From Candidatus Poseidoniaceae archaeon (GTDB taxonomy: Archaea; Thermoplasmatota; Poseidoniia; Poseidoniales; Poseidoniaceae): a stretch of DNA of 12,189 nt. A program made the position numbers and the translations under genes. The notes under the pieces were generated by a model. That model ran no database searches. It was not told the DNA's origin and saw only the letters and a program-made list of their open reading frames with translations. The stretch lies in assembly GCA_022451835.1 (NCBI GenBank), contig JAKUNX010000005.1, forward strand, positions 12,256 to 24,444. The letters run 5' to 3'. This document shows, piece by piece, positions 5,778 to 12,027 of the stretch (the first letter of the stretch is position 1; each line of letters begins with the position of its first letter).

Positions 5778-7946
5778 TTTCTTCTTGTTTTGTTCTTTGA
5801 TGAGAATATTGCATCTTCTAATTTGATCCTTAGTACGTTTTATCTCTTCTTTCGATAATCCTCTTGGTATTGCTTGTTCAAAACATTTTACGGAGTCTTG
5901 ATATCTTTCCATTTCAGCATATGCTGTACCCATATTGTACAATGTCTTTCCACGAACCTCTTCTGGTTTAATCAACATTGCTTGGTGATAAGATTCAACA
6001 CATGCAGGGTAATTTTCTAGGTAATAAAAAGCATTACCTCTTCCATTTAGGATTCTAATTACCATTTCATCATCATTTGCGAACGATGGCAATGCTCTAT
6101 CAAAACATGACAAGGCTTCTGCATACTTACCCGCCTCAATCAATGCGACTCCTTGGTTATACCAAGATATATCTTGATTGGCAACTGCATTAGATTCAGG
6201 GTTGCGGAATTCTTCTTGAACCAACGAATTAGATTGAACTTCTAATGCAGCCTTAGCTAAGTCAACTTGTGGGTTGGGAATTGTCTCAGGTTCAGGTTGA
6301 GCAATTTGAGGTCTAGATAATAACTCATTTGCGCTCATCATTTGTTCTTGTGATAATTCATCTGCAGGTTGTGGTTCTACTTGAACACCTTGTGAAAGCT
6401 CCATGCTACCGGTTTCTGGTAGATTATTCGGTGAAGAAATTGTCGAAGATGTATCTGGTACAGTAACGCTATCAGTATTTTTACCAAGTTCTTCTTCTAT
6501 TTCTTTTGCTTTTATGCTACACTTTTCAGCAGTATTATTATCCCCTGCTGCATAAAGAGCCTTTGACAAACCTCGCCAAGTTTCAGGATCATTACGTTCT
6601 GATTGAATTAGACCTTTCCAAATCTTAACAGATTCCATGTGGTTATTTGCCATTGTGTGAGCTCTAGCATGTAATTTAGTATCTCCTTGACCAAGCAATT
6701 CTAGTGCCGTCTTCGCCATCTCAGGACCTTCTGGTAGAGTAGGGGGGATTCCTGCTTGTGATTCCAATACTCTTGATTCACCTTCAGCAAGTTCAATTAA
6801 TGTTGTTGCTAATTCTAACCTAACAGGATTTTCCGAATCTGCTGCAATGATAATTGTGGCAGCAGAAAGATATGCTTCAGGGTCTTTCAGTTCCATAGCA
6901 AGCGGCGCCCACTTCTGTGCTGCTTTGATATATGACGGATCTTCTCGCAATGCATTAGAATAACAAGTCGAAGCCTCTTGTAACAAGCCTTTTCTTTGCT
7001 TTAGTGAACCCAAATTATACCAGCCCTTAGGATTTGACGGGTCTAATTTTTGAGCATGCTCAATGGCTGATATAGCATGATCCTGTAAGTCTAATCTTGC
7101 CATGGCTCCACCAGCTATCAACCAAGATTCTGGATGTTTAGAAGCTTCATTTTTTAGATGCGGCTTGAGCAGTGCGAGAGCACCTTTAGCATCACCAGAT
7201 TGAATCAAATTTTTGGCTTCATTAGCCATATTGTCTAAATCAAGCACATTTTCCATTTCTGGCTCTACGGGAACTACAGGTAAATCTGGAATTGCTTGAA
7301 CTACAGGTTGAGATACTTCGATTCTGTCCTTAATGTCCTCAGTTGCTACAACAACTTCGGCAGCAGAACGTAATTCATCTATGTCTAACTGCTGATTGTC
7401 ATCAGCGTCATGATGAACTGCCTCATCTAATAGTGCATTTACATCACTTAACCCAGTTTCTTGAACAACCGTGTCTACATCTTGTTGGTCAAAGGAATCA
7501 ATTTGCTCTACTGCTTGCATAGATTCTAATGGCTTGGTAGATGCACTGCCTTGACATCTATTTTTAACTTCCATGATTGTAGGATGTCCTGGATAGAAAT
7601 CTAAAGCTTTCAAAGCCATGCTATAGGCTCCAACTTGATCCCCGATACGTTCTAACAATATGCATAAATTAGCAGTAGCAGGAGCATGATTTGGATTTAC
7701 ATCAAGACATATCTGAAATGCTTGTCTTGCCCCTCTTGCATCTTGTTGTGCTTCTAGTAAGACTCCTCTGTTAAACCATGCCATATCTGAGGAAGGGTCG
7801 AGTGAAATCGCCTTGTTAAAGGCTGCAAGTGCCGTTTTTGAATCACCAGATCTTGATGCTTCTTCACCACTTATCAATAGAGAATCAACTTGATTCACAA
7901 CTTCATCATTGTTGCTTTCTAATTCGTCCTCGATAAATTGGTCCAT
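5772..7946 (-). CDS. Large tetratricopeptide-repeat (TPR) protein
   Basis: Soluble protein of about 724 residues with no signal peptide or membrane segment, so probably a cytoplasmic scaffold. TPR units are clear near the N-terminus (GDSKTALAAFNKAISLDPSS, then AWFNRGVLLEAQQDARGARQAF), in the centre (ALLKPHLKNE, then WYNLGSLKQRKGLLQEAST and NALREDPSYI) and at the C-terminus (WYNQGVALIEAGKYAEAL, then YNMGTAYAEMERYQDSVKCFEQA). They are separated by acidic, Gln/Pro-rich linkers (about 140-235 and 490-580). The first linker holds an EF-hand-like loop. The basic C-terminus ends NKKKR. Start choice: ATG at 7946 with GAGG just upstream; an in-frame TTG at 7955 is the alternative. First gene of a minus-strand operon with trmB-V4R, the A-type carrier and the YgfZ-like gene. 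The specific partner is unknown. Confidence 0.88.
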   Translation of the reverse strand: MDQFIEDELESNNDEVVNQVDSLLISGEEASRSGDSKTALAAFNKAISLDPSSDMAWFNRGVLLEAQQDARGARQAFQICLDVNPNHAPATANLCILLERIGDQVGAYSMALKALDFYPGHPTIMEVKNRCQGSASTKPLESMQAVEQIDSFDQQDVDTVVQETGLSDVNALLDEAVHHDADDNQQLDIDELRSAAEVVVATEDIKDRIEVSQPVVQAIPDLPVVPVEPEMENVLDLDNMANEAKNLIQSGDAKGALALLKPHLKNEASKHPESWLIAGGAMARLDLQDHAISAIEHAQKLDPSNPKGWYNLGSLKQRKGLLQEASTCYSNALREDPSYIKAAQKWAPLAMELKDPEAYLSAATIIIAADSENPVRLELATTLIELAEGESRVLESQAGIPPTLPEGPEMAKTALELLGQGDTKLHARAHTMANNHMESVKIWKGLIQSERNDPETWRGLSKALYAAGDNNTAEKCSIKAKEIEEELGKNTDSVTVPDTSSTISSPNNLPETGSMELSQGVQVEPQPADELSQEQMMSANELLSRPQIAQPEPETIPNPQVDLAKAALEVQSNSLVQEEFRNPESNAVANQDISWYNQGVALIEAGKYAEALSCFDRALPSFANDDEMVIRILNGRGNAFYYLENYPACVESYHQAMLIKPEEVRGKTLYNMGTAYAEMERYQDSVKCFEQAIPRGLSKEEIKRTKDQIRRCNILIKEQNKKKR
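7374..7409 (-). other. EF-hand-like calcium-binding loop encoded within the TPR protein
   Basis: These bases encode DADDNQQLDIDE, twelve residues with acidic or amide ligands at loop positions 1, 3, 5, 9 and 12 and a hydrophobic residue at 8, as in EF-hand or dockerin-type loops. The glycine usual at position 6 is a glutamine. A predicted helix follows (LRSAAEVVVA). Only one loop is seen; calcium binding is inferred. Confidence 0.45.
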
Positions 7947-7988
7947 AAGCCTCAATCTAATGGCGTAGAGACCTAATCATAAGGGTTA

Positions 7989-8001
7989 CTTATCTATGTA
8001 C
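7989..8001. promoter_or_regulatory. Possible shared TATA region between the TPR operon and the flavoprotein operon
   Basis: The plus strand reads CTTATCTATGTAC, with a TATA-like TTATCTATG about 50 bases before the flavoprotein ATG. On the minus strand the same bases read GTACATAGATAAG, at suitable distance from the TPR start (7946). The TTATCTA core also occurs upstream of the pnt operon. Assigned by pattern only. Confidence 0.35.
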
Positions 8002-8045
8002 GAACCGACACTTACATTCAATAACCTTGAATTCTTGGGAGATGT

Positions 8046-8594
8046 ATGGGAAAATATCCTTACAAGGTACTTGGGTTAAGTGGAGAATACCGTCCAACAT
8101 CTAAGTGTGGAATGTTAGTTAACCATGCCCTAAATATCGCAGAATCATTAGGTGCAGAAGTCCATTTTTGGGACTTAGATGTCAAACCTCTTCCAATAGT
8201 TGGTGAAGAGGGTTGTTGGGAAAATGAAAACGTCAAGGAATTCCAAGAACTTGCTTCAAAATGCGATGCATTTTTGGTCTCATCTCCTGAATATCACGGA
8301 ACGATGTCAGGTGCTATGAAGAATACTTTTGATTGGCTTTATACAAAGCATGTCAAAGGCAAGGTTTTCGGTTTGATGTCTACTTTAGGGGGAGCACAAA
8401 ACTCGAACACTTTGAATCATATGCGAATAATGCTTAGATGGATTCATGGATGGCCGGTTCCTGAACAATTAGCCATTGGTAAGGTAAAGGAAGCTTTTGA
8501 TGATGATGGTAATTTAGTAAACGAAGAAACAAAAGAAAGATTACAAAATTTAGTTGAATCAGTGCTGGAAAATACCAGAAAATTATCACAGTAG
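8046..8594 (+). CDS. NADPH-dependent FMN reductase family flavoprotein
   Basis: Flavodoxin-fold oxidoreductase of 182 residues, usual for the family, which reduces FMN, quinones or other small acceptors with NAD(P)H. The phosphate-binding loop is GLSGEYRPTSKC (10-21), resembling GSxRxxS. The flavin-contact motif SPEYHGTMSGAMKNTFDWL is at 80-98, and a glycine-rich segment (STLGGAQNSNTL) follows near 112-123. The C-terminus FDDDGNLVNEETKERL is typical. The ATG at 8046 has GGGAG (8037-8041) upstream. First gene of a two-gene plus-strand operon with the FGE-like gene, whose ribosome-binding site grows out of this gene's TAG stop. The substrate cannot be told from sequence. Confidence 0.9.
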   Translation: MGKYPYKVLGLSGEYRPTSKCGMLVNHALNIAESLGAEVHFWDLDVKPLPIVGEEGCWENENVKEFQELASKCDAFLVSSPEYHGTMSGAMKNTFDWLYTKHVKGKVFGLMSTLGGAQNSNTLNHMRIMLRWIHGWPVPEQLAIGKVKEAFDDDGNLVNEETKERLQNLVESVLENTRKLSQ

Positions 8595-8597
8595 GTG
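8593..8597 (+). promoter_or_regulatory. Shine-Dalgarno of the FGE-like gene, fused to the upstream stop codon
   Basis: The sequence TAGGTGTTCCTATTG begins at 8592. TAG ends the flavoprotein gene, AGGTG is the ribosome-binding site, and TTG at 8604 follows after six bases. This favours TTG over the GTG at 8595. Confidence 0.6.
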
Positions 8598-8603
8598 TTC
8601 CTA

Positions 8604-9335
8604 TTGTCAAGACCAAAATTCGAAGATGAATTTGGTGGAAGTTATGTTTTGATTGAACCGGGTAAATTTACCATGGGAGATGTAGTTGGTGATGGGTTAT
8701 CAAGAGAGTTACCCACTCATGAGGTTGAGATTGATTCGCCCTTTTTCATAGGTCAAAGGCCGGTCACTCAAATGCATTGGGAAGGTGTTATGGGTCACAA
8801 TCCTTCTAAATTTCAAGAAGGCTGGAGTTCAGGATTACGCCCAGTGGATTCAGTTTCATTCCAAGATTGTATTGATTTCATCAGCAAATTGAATAAATTT
8901 CACAATTCATCTCCTAGATTATCATTACAGGGTATCTGGCGACTTCCTACAGAGTCTGAGTGGGAATACTGTGCTAAATCAGATACCGATACAAAATGGA
9001 GTTTTGGAAATTTTGATGGTGATTTAGATGATTATGGTTGGCATGCAGGTAATTCAGGAGCATCTACAAGAGAAGTTGGCATAAAGAAATCAAATAATTG
9101 GGAATTATATGATATGTATGGTTTGATTTCAGAATGGTGTCAAGATAATTATCGTAAAGATTACACAATTAAATCTAAGCAAAAACCATATCTCGATGGT
9201 TCTGATATTTATTGTGTACGAGGTGGAAGTTGGTTTACTGAAAGTGATTCAACAAGAAGCTCTGCGCGAGGGCAATCTAAAGTAAACAAAGTTAGCGATG
9301 GGATAGGAATTAGATTGGTATGGGAGCCACTATGA
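8604..9335 (+). CDS. FGE/SUMF1-fold (formylglycine-generating-enzyme-like) protein lacking the catalytic cysteines
   Basis: Single-domain protein of 243 residues spanning the whole FGE-sulfatase fold. Family landmarks are PGKFTMG (19-25), THEVEIDSPFFIGQRPVTQMHW split around 38-59, HNPSKF (65-70), RPVDSVSF (79-86), RLPTESEWEYCA (113-124), LYDMYGLISEWCQD (168-181) and RGGSW (206-210). True formylglycine-generating enzymes have two copper-binding cysteines three and eight residues after the GGS motif. Here those positions are Thr212 and Thr217. The usual GN after LYDM is also replaced by GL. Sulfatase activation is therefore unlikely; related members act in other oxidations or as binding proteins. 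There is no signal peptide, so probably cytoplasmic. Start TTG at 8604; GTG at 8595 is the alternative. Operon partner is the flavoprotein. Its TGA abuts the convergent pqqD-like stop. Confidence 0.88.
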   Translation: MSRPKFEDEFGGSYVLIEPGKFTMGDVVGDGLSRELPTHEVEIDSPFFIGQRPVTQMHWEGVMGHNPSKFQEGWSSGLRPVDSVSFQDCIDFISKLNKFHNSSPRLSLQGIWRLPTESEWEYCAKSDTDTKWSFGNFDGDLDDYGWHAGNSGASTREVGIKKSNNWELYDMYGLISEWCQDNYRKDYTIKSKQKPYLDGSDIYCVRGGSWFTESDSTRSSARGQSKVNKVSDGIGIRLVWEPL

Positions 9336-9824
9336 TCATTCTTCTTCTAGAATAATTCCTAATTTGTCATCAAGCGGCTCTAAGTTTTGATTGTTCGGAG
9401 TGAGACCCTTCCCTATTGACCATTTTCCTGTAAATTCTTCATTTAAAATCGTCATCAGGTTTTTTTCTTTCAGTAGGTTAATTCCGGCTGCGGTTCGGTG
9501 AATTACCGGAGCAATGTCTTCATGGTATAGCGAATCAAGAATCTCGCAAATTTCTTCAAATTTTCTTGTTCCATCACATAGTTGCCATAACATACTATTT
9601 TTTTCATCTAGAGGTCTTCTTATTTCTCTAGGTGCTCTAAACAACTTCGCTAATATTTTTTCAAATCTATTGAATCTTTTTTCAATTCTGAGAATTACTT
9701 TTCTTCCACTAATATGTTTTAATTCTGGCTTAACACCAATATCACCATAATATCCCCACCACACTGGAAGCCTACACGGGTATTTGCCATACATTACGTG
9801 TTCATTGACTCCAGAAATACTCAC
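9336..9824 (-). CDS. PqqD-like protein (peptide-chaperone-type domain) with N- and C-terminal extensions
   Basis: 162 residues. The region about 68-125 matches the PqqD fold: RRPLDEKNSMLWQLCDGTRKFEEICEIL, then an acidic helix and INLLKEKNLM. The LD-x(5)-W-x(2)-CDG pattern mirrors the PqqD consensus around Asp-Gly. In known systems PqqD-like domains hold a precursor peptide for a radical SAM or other modifying enzyme (PQQ and other RiPPs). No radical SAM gene or obvious precursor lies in this window. The N-terminal 65 residues are Trp/Tyr-rich then strongly basic (RIEKRFNRFEKILAKLF), possibly amphipathic. The GTG start at 9824 has GAGGTGA four bases upstream. It follows a 57-residue membrane protein gene with nine bases between them. 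The role is unknown. Confidence 0.8.
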   Translation of the reverse strand: MSISGVNEHVMYGKYPCRLPVWWGYYGDIGVKPELKHISGRKVILRIEKRFNRFEKILAKLFRAPREIRRPLDEKNSMLWQLCDGTRKFEEICEILDSLYHEDIAPVIHRTAAGINLLKEKNLMTILNEEFTGKWSIGKGLTPNNQNLEPLDDKLGIILEEE

Positions 9825-9828
9825 TAGT

Positions 9829-9835
9829 TCACCTC
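9829..9835 (-). promoter_or_regulatory. Shine-Dalgarno of the PqqD-like gene, overlapping the upstream stop codon
   Basis: The minus strand reads TGAGGTGAACTAGTG from 9836. The TGA closing the 57-residue ORF supplies the first bases of GAGGTGA, and the GTG start follows after four bases. It supports both the GTG start and the reality of the small upstream gene. Confidence 0.65.
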
Positions 9836-10007
9836 AAAAATCAATTAATGTCCAAAATAACATCGTAGTCATTGCAATTACTCCAGTATATGCCGATAAT
9901 TTTGTCAGTTCAACTCTTTTGGTAAAGTTCTTCAAGTACCAAGTAGAAACACCGCAGATAGAAATTACTACCCAAAGAGCATACCATAGTGCTGGATAAT
10001 CTGCCAC
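9834..10007 (-). CDS. Small two-helix membrane protein (57 residues), unrecognised
   Basis: A short ORF that fills the gap between the surface protein and the PqqD-like gene. It starts at GTG 10007, one base after the TAA of the surface protein, and ends at TGA 9834-9836, inside the PqqD-like ribosome-binding site. The protein begins MADYPALWYALWVVISICGV, giving a first hydrophobic helix at about 6-25. A basic loop (KNFTKRVELTK) follows, then a second helix at about 39-56 (AYTGVIAMTTMLFWTLIDF). The positive loop predicts both ends outside and the loop in the cytoplasm. Ribosome-binding sequence is weak (AGGC). Head-to-tail packing with both neighbours argues that it is real. The longest opposite-strand frame is less membrane-like and lacks such context. 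No family recognised. Confidence 0.65.
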   Translation of the reverse strand: MADYPALWYALWVVISICGVSTWYLKNFTKRVELTKLSAYTGVIAMTTMLFWTLIDF

Positions 10008-10008
10008 A

Positions 10009-12027
10009 TTATTGCCTGTTATTCATATCTAAATATTGTTGCCCATAATACTTCCATTGCTCAACAGTCCATCCTTGTGGAAGTCCTGTTTCAGGTATAG
10101 GGGGAGAAATTTGTCCATCAGAGTTTTGCGAAATATCCGTGTTTTGCGTTGTTACTTGATTATTAGATTGTATTTGATTATTATTTGCTATACTTATTGG
10201 CGGTCCTGAAATTGGAGGACCTGATACTGGTTTTATAATATCAATATCGTCATCTTCATTGACTCTTCGACGTTTGATTAATATTATAGATATAGAAATG
10301 GCAATAATCAACCCTACAACAATAAAACTCCCAATTGTAGTTGCTGAAAAGCTAGTGGAATCTTTTACAGGTATAGCAAAAAAGTACTGAACTTCATCAT
10401 TATAAATCAATAAATTATCTGAATCATAAATATCTACAGAAATTCCTCCCTCATATATTTCTCCTTCATTTATTACTTCACAGTAGATTGAATTTTTGCG
10501 AGTTATCGAATTAATTATTTTATCTTCAATCATAATTCCATTTTCATCAATCACTTTTGAATCACAGATAAGTCTCCAATTTTGTGGGGTTGAAAATTTA
10601 ACTAAATATGTTTCATCACTTGTCGCTATTGATGAAATATTAAGCCACATATAACCAAAGTCTTCAGTTATAGTTTGCTGGTTATGAACAATATTAGTAG
10701 AAATTTGTTTAACATAATCAACTACAATATTTGTCCTGTGGGTTATAACTTCGAATTCATTAGATGAACTCGATAGTGTGAAATCAAACACTATTACTGA
10801 ATCAATCGGAATATCATCTGGTATTACTAAATCAATTCTAATTTGTCTATTACTATTTTTGTCGATTGATATTGGATGATATTTATTGAATTCATATGCT
10901 AAACCTGTGTTACCTAATGACATAAATGCAGTCATTAAGCCCTGATATGAATCACTATACAAATTAGCAAATATTCGCAAATCACTTTCTTGAACATTGC
11001 CAAAGTTATTGATGTCTACATAGAAAGTTGTACTATTGCCAACTCCAGAACTAATTGTTTGAGTATTGTTGGATAGAAATAAATCCCTAACGATAATGGT
11101 AAATAAATTAAGAGAGACCGAATTATCAGATATATCAACATCATCCCCATACATAGAAGGCATAGCAATGATGTCGAACTCAAAGATTAGACTGTGATCT
11201 GTTCCAGCTGGCACATTTATCACTATGTCAATCATTTTGGTTGAACTTAACTCAGAAATTTCGCCAAGTAGTATATTGTCACTGATTATTTCATCTTCTA
11301 ACATAAAACTTGTACTCCATGCGTCTGGTATTCCATTAATGGACAAATCTACCGGCACTGGACCATTACCCAAATTGTTCAGTTCTACAGAGATGATATT
11401 TTCGCTACCAGGTACGAGATTTTCGGGTGATTCAAGTAATTCTATTGCAATGTTATTAACTTGAGAAATTTCGAAATTATCAACAATGTTAGAGGCAAAT
11501 ATTTCACCGCTTCTTTGAGAAATAATAGAGGCTAGGTAACCAGGGCAATCATCCCCTACTTGAGCGGTAACTGGTGCAGTTAATCTAGCACTAAAAGTGC
11601 CTGAATCACCTGAGTTTAGATATAATGTCGCAGGTGTGATTTCGCTAATTTCCCAGTTACTTGCGCCATCAAAAACAACATTTGTTTCAAAAATATCTTG
11701 CACAGAAGCGTTGTTAAATACAGTGAAAACAACTATATCGCTATCACCGGGATTGATCAATTTTGCACTTCCAATCTGCTCTATGTCTGGTGAAACATCT
11801 GCGTCACTAATCATACTAGCAACTATTTCTATACTTATTGAATCAGTTCGAGATGAATCATTTTCCGATATTGCAATTAAATCGAATGTACCGATTGAAT
11901 CTGGTACTGCATCGCTTCCAATTGTATAGGTTAGCATTATTGGTACTGAAAATCCAGGCTGAACTAAAATTTCTGTTGGCTGATTCCATGAAAATGACAC
12001 ACTCCATCCAAGTGGCAACCCAAACAA
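10009..12027 (-). CDS. Surface-anchored Ig-like-repeat protein, N-terminally truncated
   Basis: 672 visible residues. The ectodomain is a series of beta-sandwich repeats resembling NEW3/CARDB-type domains, with recurring patterns such as LVPGSENIISVELNNLGNGPVPV, INNFGNVQESDL and LNSGDSGTFSARLTAP. One hydrophobic helix at about 563-585 (SFIVVGLIIAISISIILI) is followed by RRR. The cytoplasmic tail of about 87 residues is Asn/Gln-rich, with a SGPPISGPPIS repeat and a closing GLPQGWTVEQWKYYG motif. Topology: N-terminus outside, C-terminus inside. The only available start is TTG at 12027, preceded by an in-frame TAG at 12046-12048. The visible N-terminus (GLPLGWSVSF, then VQPGFSVPIMLTY) is the second half of a repeat, and there is no signal peptide, so the gene has lost its 5' end. 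First visible gene of a group with the 57-residue membrane protein and the PqqD-like protein. Confidence 0.8.
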   Translation of the reverse strand: MFGLPLGWSVSFSWNQPTEILVQPGFSVPIMLTYTIGSDAVPDSIGTFDLIAISENDSSRTDSISIEIVASMISDADVSPDIEQIGSAKLINPGDSDIVVFTVFNNASVQDIFETNVVFDGASNWEISEITPATLYLNSGDSGTFSARLTAPVTAQVGDDCPGYLASIISQRSGEIFASNIVDNFEISQVNNIAIELLESPENLVPGSENIISVELNNLGNGPVPVDLSINGIPDAWSTSFMLEDEIISDNILLGEISELSSTKMIDIVINVPAGTDHSLIFEFDIIAMPSMYGDDVDISDNSVSLNLFTIIVRDLFLSNNTQTISSGVGNSTTFYVDINNFGNVQESDLRIFANLYSDSYQGLMTAFMSLGNTGLAYEFNKYHPISIDKNSNRQIRIDLVIPDDIPIDSVIVFDFTLSSSSNEFEVITHRTNIVVDYVKQISTNIVHNQQTITEDFGYMWLNISSIATSDETYLVKFSTPQNWRLICDSKVIDENGIMIEDKIINSITRKNSIYCEVINEGEIYEGGISVDIYDSDNLLIYNDEVQYFFAIPVKDSTSFSATTIGSFIVVGLIIAISISIILIKRRRVNEDDDIDIIKPVSGPPISGPPISIANNNQIQSNNQVTTQNTDISQNSDGQISPPIPETGLPQGWTVEQWKYYGQQYLDMNNRQ
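10030..10086 (-). other. Trp-rich C-terminal tail motif of the surface protein
   Basis: These bases encode a motif of the form G-L-P-x-G-W-T-x-E-Q-W-x-x-Y-G-x-x-Y-L at residues 648-666, on the predicted cytoplasmic side and separated from the membrane helix by a low-complexity Asn/Gln linker. It looks like a short amphipathic helix suited to protein interaction. Function unknown. Confidence 0.45.

Noticed and set aside
9784..9999. Plus-strand frame of 71 codons opposite the 57-residue membrane ORF
   Set aside because: It overlaps the start of the PqqD-like gene, has no ribosome-binding site, and the minus-strand frame fits the operon spacing.
10170..10215. SGPPISGPPIS coding repeat as a possible DNA repeat or array
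   Set aside because: Only two short units within a low-complexity protein linker; no spacer structure and no CRISPR-like features anywhere in the window.
11597..11929. Plus-strand frame of 110 codons
   Set aside because: Antisense to the repeat ectodomain of the surface protein; low-complexity shadow.
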